From assembly GCF_963678635.1 (NCBI RefSeq), contig NC_087067.1:59068487-59132486 (forward strand): a stretch of 64,000 nucleotides of DNA. Reading direction: 5' to 3'. Under the pieces are notes generated by a model. It saw only the letters and a list, made by a program, of their open reading frames with translations. It did no database searches and was not told where the DNA came from. Numbering within the stretch: the stretch's first letter is position 1; each line of letters begins with the position of its first letter. This DNA comes from Symsagittifera roscoffensis (Eukaryota; Xenacoelomorpha; Acoela; Convolutidae). A program made the position numbers and the translations under genes. Below are positions 43,101 to 58,100 of this stretch, in pieces.

Positions 43101-46100
43101 TGTCATTTGTCTTGCGCTAGTTTGTATCACATTTCATTTGTATGACGCTAGTTTGTATCGCAAGTCATTTGTATGACGCTAGTTTGTATCGCATCTCATT
43201 TGTATGACGCTAGTTTGTATCGCATGTCATTTGTAAGGCGCTAGCTTGTTTTGAATGTCATTTGTGAGACGCTAGTTTGTGTGGTATCTGTTTTGTATGA
43301 CGCCATTTTGTTTTGCATACCATTTGTGAGACGCTAGTTTGTGTCACATGTCATTTTTGATTGACGCTAGTTTGTATCGCAAGTCATTTGTTTGACGCTA
43401 GTTTGCATCTCAAGTCAGTTGTATGGCGCTAGTTTGTATCGCTTGTCATTTGTTTGACGCCAGTTAGTATCGCATGTCATTTGTCTTGCGCTAGTTTGTA
43501 TCACATTTCATTTGTATGACGCTAGTTTGTATCGCAAGTCGTTTGTATGACGCTAGTTTGTATCGCATCTCATTTGTATGACGCTAGTTTGTATCGCATG
43601 TCATTTGTAAGGCGCTAGCTTGTTTTGAATGTCATTTGTGAGACGCTAGTTTGTGTGGTATCTGTTTTGTATGACGCCATTTTGTTTTGCATACCATTTG
43701 TGAGACGCTAGTTTGTATCACATGTCATTTTTGATTGACGCTAGTTTGTATCGCATGTCAATTGTATGACCTTAGTTTGTATCGCATGTGATTTGTATGG
43801 CGCTAGTTTGTATCGCTTGTCATTTGTTTGACGCCAGTTAGTATCGCATGTCATTTGTATGGCGCTAGTTTGTATCGCATCTCATTTGTATGACGCTAGT
43901 TTATATCGCATGTCATTTGTATGACGCCAGCTTGTATCGCATGTCATTTGTAAGACGCTAGTTTGTATCGAATATCATTTGTGAAACGCTAGTTTGCATG
44001 GCATCTCATTTGTATGACGCTATTTTGTTTTGCATACCATTTGGTAGACGCTAGTTTGTATCGCATGTCACTTGTATGACACTACTTCGTATTTTTTTAT
44101 TTGTATCGCGCTTGTTCATATCGCATGTAAATTGTATGAAGTTAGTTTGTATCGCATGTCATTTGTCTTGCGCTAGTTTGTATCACATTTCATTTGTATG
44201 ACGCTAGTTTGTATCGCAAGTCATTTGTATGACGCTAGTTTGTATCGCATCTCATTTGAATGACGCTAATTTGTATTGCTTGTCATTTGTGAGACGCTTT
44301 TTTGTATCGCATATCATTTTTTAAAGGACGCTAGTTCGTATCGCATGTCATTTGTTTGACGGTAGTTTGTATCGCATCTCGTTTGTATGACGCCAGTTTG
44401 TATTGCATATCATTTGTGAAACGCTAGTTTGTTTTGCATATCATTTGTGGGACACTAATTTGTATCACATATCTTTTGTGCGACGCTAGTTTGTATCGCA
44501 TCTCATTTGTATGAAGCTACTTTATATCCCATGTCATTTGTATGACGCTCGTTTTTATCTCATTTTATCTCATGTCATTTGTATGACGCTAGTTTGTATT
44601 GCATTTTATCTGTGAGACACTAGTTTTTATCGCATATATATTCTTTGTATGACGCTTACTTGTGTCACACATCTTTTGTGCGACGCTAGTTTGTATCGCA
44701 TTTCATTTGTATGGCGCTAGATTGTATCGCATGTCAATTGTATGTCGCTAGTTTGTATCGCATGTCATTTGTATGACGCTAGTTTGTAACGCAATCGCAT
44801 GTCATTTGTATGGTGATAGTTCATATTGCATATTATTCGTATGATGCTAGTTTGTATTGCATCTCAATTGTGAGACGCAAGTTTGTATCGTAGGTTATTT
44901 GTATGACGCTAGTTTTTATCGCATGTCATTTGAATGACGCTAGTTTATTTTGCATATTGCTTGCGAGTCGCTAGTGTGTATCGCATATCATTTTTTAAGG
45001 ACGTTAGTTTGTATCGCATGTCATTTGTTTGACGCTAGTTTGTATCGCACCTCAAGTTTATGACGCTAGTTTGTATCGCATCTCATTTGTATGAAGCTAG
45101 TTTATATCCCATGTTATTTGTATGACAATAGTTTGTATCTCATGTCATTTGTATGACGCTACTTTGTAATGCATATTATCTGTGAGATGCTAGTTTGTAT
45201 CACATATTCATTGTATGACTCTAGGTTGTATTGCATATCATTTGTGAAAGTCTAGTTTGTATCGCATGTCAATTTTGGGACGCTAATTTGTATCAGATAT
45301 CTTTTGTGCGACGCTAGTTTGTATCGCATTTCATTTGTCTGACGCTAGATTGTGTCACATGTCAATTGTATGACGCTAGTTTGTATCGCAAGTCATTTGT
45401 ATGACGCTAGTTTGTATCCCATTTCATTTGTATGACGCTAATTTGCATCACACATCATATTTTTTGTGCGACGCTAGTTTGTATCGCTTGTTATTTGTAT
45501 GGCGTTAGATTTTATTGAATATCCATTGTATCACGCTAGTTTGTATCGCATTTCATTTGTATGACCCTTATTTCTATCGCATGTCATTTGTATGACGCTA
45601 GTTTGTAATGCATATCGTTTTTGAGACGCTAATTTGTATCGCATGTCGTTTGTATTGCGCTAGTATTTAACGCAATCGCATATCATTTGTATGGCGATAG
45701 TTCTTATTGTATATGATTTGTATGACGCTAGTTTGTAGTGCATCTCAATTGTATGACGCTAGCTTGTTTTGCATCTTTTGTGGGACACTATTTTGTATCA
45801 CATATCTTTTGTGCAACGCTAGTTTATATCGCATGTCATTTGAAAGATGCTAGTTTGTATTGCATATCATTTGTGAAACGCTAGCTTGTTTTGCATATCA
45901 TTTGTGGGACACTAATTTGTAACACATATCTTTTGTGCAACGCTAGTTTGTATCGCATCTCATTTGTATGAAGCTAGTTTATATCGCATGTCATTTGTAT
46001 GACGCCAGTTTGTATTGCATGTCATTTGTAAGGGGCTAGTTTGTTTTGAATATCATTTGTGAAACGCTAGTTTGCATGGCATCTCATTTGTATGACGCTA

Positions 46101-49100
46101 TTTTGTTTTGCATACCATTTGGTAGACGCTAATTTGTATCGCATGTCACTTGTATGACGCTACTTCGTATTTTTTGTGATTTGTATCGCGCCTGTTCATA
46201 TCGCATGTCAATTGTATGAAGCTAGTTTGTATCGCATGTCATTTGTATTGCGCTAGTTTGTTTCACATTTCATTTGTATGGCGCTAGTTTGTATCGCAAA
46301 TCATTTGTATGACGCTAGTTTGTATCGCATCTCATTTGTATGACACTAGTTTGTATCGCATTTCTTTTGTAGGACGCTAGTTTGTTTTGAATGTCATTTG
46401 TGAGACGCTAGTTTGTATGGTATCTCATTTGTATGACGCCGTTTTGTTTTGCATACCATTTGTGAGACGCTAGTTTGTATCACATGTCATTTTTATGACG
46501 CTAGTTTGTATCGCAATTCATTTGTATGACGCTAGTTTGTATTGCAAGTCAGTTGTATGACGCTAGTTTTTACCGCATCTCATTTGTATGGCGCTAGATT
46601 GTATCGCATGTCAATTATATGTTGCTAGTTTGTATTGCATGTCATTTGTTTGACGCTAGTTTGTATCGCATGTCAGTTATTTGGCGCTAGATTGTATCGC
46701 ATGTCAATTACATGGCGCTAGTTTGTATCGCATGTCATTTGTATGACGCAAGATTTTATCGCATGTCATTTGAATGACGCTAGTTTGTATTGTATATTTT
46801 TTGTGAGACGCAATTTTGTATTGCATATCATTTTTTTAAGGACGCTAGTTCGTATCGCATGTCATTTGTTTGACGCTAGTTTGTATTGCATATCTTTTGT
46901 AAAACGCTAGTTTGTATCGCATGTCATTTGTATGGCGCTAGATTGTATCGCATGTCAATTGTATGGCGCTAGTCTGTATCGCATGTCATTTGAATGACGC
47001 TAGTTTGTATTGCATGTCATTTGTGAGACGCTAGTTTGTATCGCATATCTTTTTTTTAAAGGACGCTAGTTCGTATCGCATGTCATTTGTTTGACTCTAG
47101 TTTTTATCGCATGTCGTTTCTATGACGCTAGTTTGTATTGCATATCATTTGTGAAACGCTACTTTGTTTGCATAACATCTTTGGGACACTAATTTGTATC
47201 ACACATCTTTTGTGCGACGCTAGTTTGTATCGCATCTCATTTGTATGAAGCTAGTTTATATCCCATGTCATTTGTATGACGCTAGTTTGTATCTCATGTC
47301 ATTTGTATGACGCTAGTTTGTGTTGCATTTTATCTGTGAGACACTAGTTTGTATCGCATATTCTTTGTATTACGCTAGTTTGTGTTGCATATCATTTGTG
47401 AATAGCTAGTTTGTATCGCATGTCATTTATGGGACGCTAGTTTGTGTCACACATCTTTTGTGCGACGCTAGTTTGTATCGCATGTCATTCGTATGGCGCT
47501 AGATTGTATCGCATGTCAGTTGTATGTCACTAGTTTGTATCGCATGTCAATTGTATGACGCCAGTTTGTAACGCAATCGCATGTCATTTGTATGGTGATA
47601 ATTCGTATTGCATTTTATTCGTATGATGCTAGTTTGTATTGCATCTCAATTGTGATACGCTAGTTTGTATCGTAGGTCATTTGTATGACGCTAGTGTTTA
47701 TCGCATGTCATTTGAATGACGCTAGTTTATATTGCATATCACTTGCGAGTCGCTAGTGTGTATCGCAAATCGTTTTTTTAAGGACGCTAGTTTGTATCGC
47801 ATGTCATTTGTTTGACGCTAGTTTGTATCGCACCTCAAGTTTATGACGCTAGCTTGTATCGCATCTCATTTGTATGAAGCTAGTTTGTATCCCATGTCAT
47901 TTGTATGACGCTAGTTTGTATCTCATGTCATTCGTACGACGCTAGTTTGTAATGCATATTATCTAGCTAGTTTGTATCGCATATTCTTTGTATGACGCTA
48001 GTTTGTATTGCATATCATTTGTGAGACGCTAATTTGTATTACATAACTTTTTTGCGACGCTAGTTTGTATCGCATGTCCTTTGTCTGGCGCTAGATTGTG
48101 TCATATATCAATTGTATGACGCTAGTTTGTATCGCATTCAATTTGTATGACGCTAATTTGTATCCCATGTCATTTGTATGACGCTAGTTTGTATTGCGTC
48201 TCGCTTGTGAGACGCTACTTTGCAACGCATGTCATTTTTGTGCCGCTAGTTTCTATCGCATGTCAATTGTATGACGCTAGTTTGTATTTGATACCATTTC
48301 TGAGCCGCTAGTTTGTATTGCATATCATTTGTATGACGCTAACTTGCATCACACATCTTTTGTGCGACGCTAGTTTGTATCGCATGTCATTTGTACTGCG
48401 TTAGATTTTATCGCATATCCATTGTATGGCGCTAGTTTGTATCGCATTTCATTTGTATGACCCTAGTTTGTATCGCATGTCATTTTTATGACGCTAGTTT
48501 GTAATGCATATCTTTTGTGAGACGCTAGTTTGTATCGCATGTCATTTGTTTTACGCTAGAATGTATCGCAATCGCATGTCATTTGTATGTCGATAGTTCT
48601 TATTGCATAGTTTTCGTATGACGCTAGTTTGTAGTGCATCTCAATTGTGAGATGCTAGTTTGTATTGCATGTAATTTGAATGATGCTAGTTTGTATTGCA
48701 TATCATTTGTGAAACGCTAGTTTGTTTTGCATATCATTTGTGGGACACTAGTTTGTATCACATATTTTTTGTGCAACGCTAGTTTGTATCGCATTCCATT
48801 TGTATGAAGCTAGTTTATATCCTATGTCATTTGTATGGCGCTGTATATCATGTCATTTGTATGGCGCTAGTTTGTAATGCATATCATTTGTGAGACATTA
48901 GTTTGTATCGCATGTCAATTGTATTACGCTAGTATGTATCGCAATCGCATGTCATTTGTATGGCGATAGTTGCTATTGTATATTATTCGTATGGCGCTAG
49001 TTCGTAGTGCATCTCAATTTTGAGACGCTATTTTGTATCGCATGTCATTTTTGAAACGCTAGTTTGTATCGCATGTCATTTGAATGATGCTAGTTTGTAT

Positions 49101-52100
49101 TGCATATCATTTGTGAAACGCTAGTTTGTATTGCATATCATTTGTGAGACGCTAGTTTTTCTCGTTTGTCATTTTTTTAAGGACGCTAGTTTATATCGCA
49201 TGTCGTTTGTATGATGCTAGTTTGTAACGCAATCGCATGTCATTTGTATGGCGATAGTTCGTATTGATATTATCCGTATGATGCTAGTTTGTATTGCATC
49301 TCAATTGTGAGACGCTAGTTTGTATCGCATGTCATTTGTATGACGCTAGTTTTTATCGCATGTAATTTGAATGACGCTAGTTTATATTGCATATCATTTG
49401 TGAGTCGCTAGTTTGTATCGCATATCATTTTTTTAAGGACGCTAGTTTATATCGCATGTCGTTTGTATGACGCTAGTTTGTATCGCACCTCAAGTGTATG
49501 ACGCTAGTTTGTATCGCATCTCAATTGTATGAAGCTAGTTTGTATCCCATGTCATTTGTATGACGCTAGTTTGTATCTCATGTCATTTGTATGACGCTAG
49601 TTTGTAATGCATATTATCTAGGAGACGCTAGTTTGTATCGCATATTCTTTGTATGACGCTAGTTTGTATTGCATATCATTTATGAAACGCTAGTTTGTAT
49701 CGCATATCATTTGAGGGAGGCTAATTTGTATTACATACCTTTTGTGCGACGCTAGTTTGTATCGCATGTCATTTGTCTGGCGCTAGATTGTGTCACATGT
49801 CAATTGTATGACACTAGTTTGTATCGCATTCAATTTGTTTGAAGCTAGTTTGTATCCCATGTCATTTTTATGACGCTAACTTGTATCACACATCTTTTGT
49901 GCGACGGTAGTTTGTATCGCATGTCATTTGAATGGCGTTAGTTTGTATCGCATCTCAATTGTATGACGCTAGTCTGTATTGCATTTCACTTGTATGACCC
50001 TAGTTTGTATCGCATGTCATTTGTATGACGCTAGTTTGTAATGCATAACTTTTGTGAGACGCTAGTTTGTATCGCAAGTCATTTGTATTACGCTAGTATG
50101 TATCGCAATTGCATGTCATTTGTATGGCGATAGTTCTTATTGCATAATTTTCGTATGGCGCTAGTTTGTAGTGCATCTCAATTGTGAAACGCTAGTTTGT
50201 TTTGCATATCATTTGTGGGACAATAATTTGTATCACATATCTTTTGTGCAACGCTAAATTGTATCGCATGTCATTTGTATGAAGCTAGTTTATATCCCAT
50301 GTCATTTGTATGACGCTTTTGTATCTCATGTCATTTGTTTGACGCTAGTTTGTAAAGTAATTTATCTGTGAGACGATAGTTTGTATCGCATATTCTTTGT
50401 ATGACGCTAGTTTGTATTGCATATCATTTGTGAAACGCTAGTTTGTATCGCATGTCATTTGTGGGACGCTAAATTGTATCACATATCTTTTGTGCGACGC
50501 TAGTTTATATCCCATGTCATCTGTATGACGCTAGTTTGTATCTCATGTCATTTTTATGGCGCTAGTTTGTATCACATGTCAATTGTATTACGCTAGTATG
50601 TATCGCAATCGCATGTCATTTGTATGGCGAAAGTTGCTATTGCATATGATTCGTATGACGCTAGTTTGTAGTGCATCTCAATTGTGAGACGCTATTTTGT
50701 ATCGCATACAATTTGTGAAACGCTAGTTTGTATCGCTTGTCATTTGAATGATGCTAGTTTGTTTTGCATATCATTTGTGAAACGCTAGTTTGTTTTGCAT
50801 ATCATTTGTGGGACACTAATTTGTATCACATATCTTTTGTGCCATGCTTATTTGTATCACATCTTATTTTTATGAAGCTAGTTTATATCCCATGTCATTT
50901 GTATGACGCTTTTGTATCTCATGTCATTTGTTTGACGCTAGTTTGTAATGTATTTTGTCTGTGAGACGATAGTCTGTATCGCATATTCTTTGTATGACGC
51001 TAGTTTGTATTGCATATCATTTGTGAAACGCTATTTTGTATCGCATGTCATTTGTGGGACGCTAAATTGTATCACATATCTTTTGTGCGACGCTAGTTTG
51101 TATCGCATGTCATTTGTCTGGCGCTAGATTGTGTCACATGTCAATTGTATGACGCTAGTTTGTACCTCATGTCATTTGTATGGCGCTATTTTGTAATGCA
51201 TATCATTTGTGAGACATTAGTTTGTATCGCATGTCAATTGTATTACGCTAGTATGTATCGCAATCGCATGTCATTTGTATGGCGATAGTTGCTATTGCAT
51301 ATCATTTGTATGACGCTAGTTTGTAGTGCATCTCAATTGTGAGACGCTAGTTTGTATAGCATGTCATGTGTGAAACGCTAGTTTGTATCGCATGTCATTT
51401 GAATGATGCTAGTTTGTATTGCATATCATTTGTGAGACATTAATTTTGTATCGCATGTCAATTGTTTTACGCTAGTATGTATCGCAATCGCATGTCATTT
51501 TTATGGCGATAGTTGCTATTGCATATTATTCGTATAACGCAAGGTTGTAGTGCATCTCAATTGTGAGATGCTAGTTTGTATCGCATGTCATTTGAATGAT
51601 GCTAGTTTTTATTGCATATCATTTGTGAAACGCTAGTTTGTTTTGCATATCATTTGTGGGACACTAATTTGTATCACATATCTTTTGTGCAACGCTAGTT
51701 TGTATCGCATTCCATTTGTATGAAGCTAGTTTATTTCCAATTGAATTTGTATGACGCTAGTTTGTAATGCATATCATTTGTGAGACATTAGTTTGTATCG
51801 CATGTCAATTGTATTTTGCTAGTATGTATCGCAATTGCATGTCATTTGTATGGCGATAGTTGCTATTGCATATTATTCGTATGACGCTAGTTTGTAGTGC
51901 ATCTCAATTGTGAGACGCTATTTTGTATCGCATGTCATTTGTGAAACGCTAGTTTGTTTTGCATATCATTTGTGGGACACTAATTTGTATCACATATCTT
52001 TTCTGCCACGCTTGTTTGTATCGCATCTCAATTGTATGAAGCTAGTTTATATCCCATGTCATTTGTATGACGCTTTTGTATCTCATGTCATTTGTTTGAC

Positions 52101-55100
52101 TCTAGTTTGTAATGTATTTTATCTGTGAGACGCTAGTTTGTATCGCATATTCTTTGTACGACGCTAGTTTGTATTGCATATCATTTGTGAAACGCTAGTT
52201 TGTATCGCATGTCGTTTGTGGGACGCTAAATTGTATCACATATGTTTTGTGCGACGCTAGTTTGTCTCGCATGTCATTTTTCTGGCGCTAGATTGTGTCA
52301 CATGTCAATTGTATGACGCTACTTTGTATCTCATGTCATTTGTAAGGCGCTAGTTTGTAATGCATATAATTTGTGAGACATTAGTTTGTATCGCATGTCA
52401 ATTGTATTACGCTAGTTTGTATCGCAATCGCATTTTATTTGTATGGCGATAGTTGCTATTGCATATTATTCGTATGACGCTAGTTTGTAGTGCATCTCAA
52501 TTGTGAGACGCTATTTTGTATCGCATGTCATTTGTGAAACGCTAGTTTGTATCGCATGTTATTTGAATGATGCTAGTTTGTATTGCATATCATTTGTGAA
52601 ACGCTAGTTTGTTTTGCATATCATTTGTGGGACACTAATTTGTATCACATATCTTTTCTGCCACGCTTGTTTGTATCGCATCTCAATTGTATGAAGCTAG
52701 TTTATATCCCATGTCATTTGTATGACGCTTTTGTATCTCATGTCATTTGTTTGACGCTAGTTTGTAATGTATTTTATCTGTGCGACGCTAGTTTGTATCG
52801 CATATTCTTTGTATGACGCTAGTTTGTATTGCATATCATTTGTGAAACGCTAGTTTGTTTTGCATATCATTTGTGGGACACTAATTTGTATCACATATCT
52901 TTTCTGCCACGCTTGTTTGTATCGCATCTCAATTGTATGAAACTAGTTTATATCCTATGTCATTTGTATGACGCTTTTGTATCTCATGTCATTTGTTTGA
53001 CGCTAGTTTGTAATGTATTTTATCTGTGCGACGCTAGTTTGTATCGCATGTCACTTGTCTGGCGCTAGATTGTGTCACATGTCAATTGTATGACGCTAGT
53101 TTGTATCTCATGTCATTTGTATGGCGCTATTTTGTAATGCATATCATTTGTGAGTCATTAGTTTGTATCGCATGTCATTTGTATTACGCTAGTATGTATC
53201 GCAATCGCATGTCATTTGTATGGCGATAGTTGCTATTGCATATCATTCGTATGACACTAATTTGTAGTGCATCCAAATTGTGAGACTCTAGTTTGTATCG
53301 CATGTCATGTGTGAAACGCTAGTTTGTATCGCATGTCATTTGAATGATGCTAGTTTGTATTGCATATCATTTGTGAGACATTAGTTTTGTATCGCATGTC
53401 AATTGTTTTACGCTAGTATGTATCGCAATCGCATATCATTTGTATGGCGATAGTTGCTATTGCATATTATTCGTAAACGCTAGGTTGTAGTGAATCTCAA
53501 TTGTGAGATGCTAGTTTGTATCGCATGTCATTTGAATGATGCTAGTTTGTATTGAATATCATTTGTGAAACGCTAGTTTGTTTTGCATATCATTTGTGGG
53601 ACACTAATTGGTATCACATATCTTTTGTGCAACGCCAGTTTGTATCGCATTCCATTTGTATGAAGCTAGTTTATATCGCATTGAGTTTGTATGACGCTAG
53701 TTTGTAATTCATATCATTTGTGAGACATTAGTTTGTATCGCATGTCAATTGTATTACGCTAGTATGTATCGCAATCGCATGTCATTTGTATGACGATAGT
53801 TGCTATTGCATACTATTCGTATGACGCTAGTTTGTAGTGCATCTCAATTGTGAGACGCTATTTTGTATCGCATGTCTTTTGTGAAACGCTAGTTTTTATC
53901 GCATGTCATTTGAATGATGCTAGTTTGTATTGCATATCAAATGTGAAACGCTAGTTTGTTTTGCATATCATTTGTGGGACACTAATTTGTACCACATATC
54001 TTTTCTGCCACGCTGGTTTGTATCGCATCTCATTTGTATGAAGCTAGTTTATATCCCATGGCATTTGTATGACGCTTTTGTATCTCATGTCGTTTTTTTG
54101 ACGCTATTTTGTAATGTAATTTATCTCTGAGACGCTAGTTTGTATCGCATATTCTTTGTATGAAGCTAGTTTGTATTTTGTGAAACGCTAGTTTGTATCG
54201 CATGTCGTTTGTGGGACGCTAAATTGTATTACATATCTTTTGTGCGATGCTAGTTTGTATCGCATGTCATTTATATGACGCTAGTTTCTGTCGCATCTCT
54301 CTTGTATGACGCTAGTTTAAATGGCATGTCATTTGTATGACGCTAGTTCGTATTGGATTTTATTCGTATGACATTAGTTTGTATTGCATCTTGTTTGCGA
54401 GACGCCAGTTTGTATCGCATGTCATTGGTATGACGCTAGTTTGTACCGCAAATCATTTGTATGACGCTAGTTTGTTTTGCATATCAAATGTGAAACGCTA
54501 GTTTGTTTTGCATATCATTTGTGGGACACTAATTTGTATCACATATCTTTTCTGCCACGTTGGTTTGTATCGCATCTCATTTGTATGAAGCTAGTTTATA
54601 TCCCATGGCATTTGTATGACGCTTTTGTATCTCATGTCATTTTTTTGACGCTATTTTGTAATGTAATTTATCTGTGAGACGCTAGTTTGTATCGCATATT
54701 CTTTGTATGACGCTAGTTTGTATTTTGTGAAACGCTAGTTTGTATCGCATGTCGTTTGTGGGACGCTAAATTGTATTACATATCTTTTGTGCGATGCTAG
54801 TTTGTATCGCATGTCATTTGTCTGGCGCTAGATTGTGTCACATGTCAATTATATGACGCTAGTTTGTATCTCATGTCATTTGTATGGCGCTAGTTTGTAA
54901 TGCATATCATTTGCGAGACATTAGTTTGTATCGCATGTCAATTGTATTACACTAGTATGTATCGCAATCGCATGTCATTTGTATGGCGATAGTTGCTATT
55001 GCATATTATTCATATGACGCTAGTTTGTAGTGCATCTCACTTGTGAGACGCTTTTTTGTATCGCATGTCATTTGTGAAACGCTAGTTTGTATCTCATGTC

Positions 55101-58100
55101 ATTTGAATGGTGCTACTTTGTATTGCATAACATTTGTGAAACGCTAGTTTGTTTTGCATATCTCTTGTGGGACACTAATTTGTATCACATATCTTTTCTG
55201 CCACGCTGGTTTGTATCGCATCTCATTTGTATGAAGCTAGTTTATATCACATGTCATTTGTATGACGCTTTTGTATCTCATGTCATTTGTTTGATGCTAG
55301 TTTGTAATGTATTTTATCTGTGAGACGCTAGTCTGTATCGCATATTCTTTGTATGACGCTAGTTCGTATTGCATATCATTCGTGAAACGCTAGTTTGTAT
55401 CGCATGTCGTTTGTCTGGCGCTAGATTGTGTCACATGTCAATTGTATGACGCTAGTTTGTATCTCATGTCATTTGTATGGCGCTATTTTGTAATGCATAT
55501 CATTTGTGAGACATTAGTTTTGAATCGCATGTCAATTGTATTACGCTAGTATGTATCGCAATCGCATGTCATTTGTATGGCGATAGTTGCTTTTGCATAT
55601 CATTCGTATGACGCTAGTTTGTAGTGCATCTCAATTGTGAGACGCTAGTCTGTATCGCATGTCATGTGTGAAACGCTAGTTTGTATCGCATGTCATTTTC
55701 TGGCGTTAGATTGTGTCACATGTTGATTGTATGACGCTAGTTTGTATCTAATGTCATTTGTATGGCGCTAGTTTGTATTGCATATTATTTGTGAGACATT
55801 AGTTTTGAATCGCATGTCAATTGTTTTACGCTAGTATGTATCGCAATCGCATGTCATTTGTATGGCGATAGTTGCTATTGCATATTATTCGAATAACTCT
55901 AGTTTGTAGTGCATCTCAATTGTGAGACGCTAGTTTGTATCGCTTGTCATTTGAAGGATGCTAGTTTGTATTGTATATCATTTGTGGAACGCTAGTTTGT
56001 TTTGCATATCATTTGTGGGACACTAATTTGTATCACATATCTTTTGTGCCAAGCTAGTTTGTATCGCATCTGATTTGTATGAAGCTAGTTTATATCCCAT
56101 GTCATCTGTATGACGCTAGTTTGTATCTCATGTCATTTGTATGGCGCTAGTTTGTATTGCATATCATTTGTGAGACATTAGTTTTGAATCGCATGTCAAT
56201 TGTTTTACGCTAGTATATATCGCAATCGCATGCCAGTTTGTATCGCATATTCTTTTTACGACGTTAGTTTGTATTACATATCATTTGTGAAACGCTAGGT
56301 TGTATCGCATGTCTTTTGTATGAAACTAGTATGTATAGCATGCCATTTATTTGACGCTAGTTTACATCGCATATCATTTGTATGTCGCTAGTTTGTAGCA
56401 CATGTCATTTGTATGACGCTAGTATGTGTTGCAATCGCATGTCATTTGTATGAAGCTAGTTTGTATTGCATATCATTTGTGAAACGCTAGTTTGTATCGC
56501 ATGTCATTTGTGGGACGCTAATTTGTATCACATATCTTTTGTGCGACGCTAGTTTGTATCGCACGTCATTTGTCTGGCGCTAGATTGTGTCACATTTCAA
56601 TTGTTTGACGCTAGTTTTTATCGCATGTCATTTGTATGACGCTAGTTTGTAACGCATGTCTTTTGTATGGCATTAGATTTTATCGCATATCCATTGTAAG
56701 ACCCTAGTTTGTATCGCATGTCATTTGCATGACGCTAGTTCGTAATGCATATCATTTGTGAGACGCTAGTTTGTATCGCATGTCATTTTTATTACGCTAG
56801 TATGTATTGCAATCGCATGTCATTTGTATGGCGATAGTTCGTATTGCATATTATTCGTATGACGCCAGTTTGTAGTGCATCTCAATTGTGAGACGCTAGT
56901 TTGTATCGCAAGTCATTTGTATGACGCTAGTTTTTATCGCATGTTCTTTGTATGATGCTAGCTTGTATTGCATATCATTTGCGAGACGCTAGTTTGTATC
57001 GCATGTCATTTGTATGACGCAGGTATGGGTTGCAATCGCATGTCATTTGTATGGCGATAGTTCGTATTGCATTTTATTCGTATGACGCTAGTTTGTAGTG
57101 CATCTCAATTGTGAGACGCTAGTCTGTATCGCATGTCATTTGAAGGATGCTAGTTTGTATTGTATATCATTTGTGAAACGCTAGTTTGTTTTGCATATCA
57201 TTTGTGGGACACTAATTTGTATCACATATCTTTTGTGCCAAGCTAGTTTGTATCGCATATGATTTGTATGAAGCTAGTTTATATCCCATGTCATCTGTAT
57301 GACGCTTTTTTGTATCGCATGTCATTTGTGAAACGCTAGTTTGTATCGCATGTCATTTGAAGGATGCTAGTTTGTATTGCATATCATTTGTGAAACGCTA
57401 ATTTGTTTTGCATATCATTTGTGGGACACTAATTAGTATCACATATCTTTTGTGCCAAGCTAGTTTGTATCGCATCTGATTCGTATGAAGCTAGTTTATA
57501 TCCCATACTATCTGTATGACGCTTTTGTATCTCAAGTCATTTGTTTGACGCTAGTTTGTAATGCATATTATCTGTGAGACGCTAGTTTGTATCGCATATT
57601 CTTTGTAGGACGCCAGTTTAAATTGCATAGTATTTGTCAAACGCTAGTTTGTATCGTTTGTCATTTGTGGGACGCGCATTTTTATCACATATCTTTTGTG
57701 CGACGCTTGTTTGTGTCGCATGTCATTTGTCTGGCGCTACATTGTGTCACATGGCAATTGTATGACGCTACTTGTATCGCGTGTCATTTGTATGACGCTA
57801 GTTTGTAACGCATGTCATTTGTATGGCGTTAGATTTTATCGCATATCCATTATAAAAGACGCTAGTTTGTATCGCATTTCATTTGTATGACCCTAGTTTG
57901 TATCGCATGTCATTTGTATGACGCTAGTTCGTAATGCATATCATTTGTGAGACGCTAGTTTGTATCGCATGTCATTTTTATTACGCTAGTATGAATCGCA
58001 ATCGCATGTCATTTGTTTGGCGTTACTTCGTATTGCATACTATTCGTATGACGCTAGTTTGTAGTGCATCTAAATTGTGAGACGCTAATTTGTATCACAT

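Noticed and set aside
50764-57890. Family of similar 64-79 residue ORFs (HIICETLVCFAYHLWDTNLY type)
   Set aside because: They fall in the 31-bp array, where three monomers make 31 codons, and they recur because higher-order blocks recur. No start context or independent conservation.
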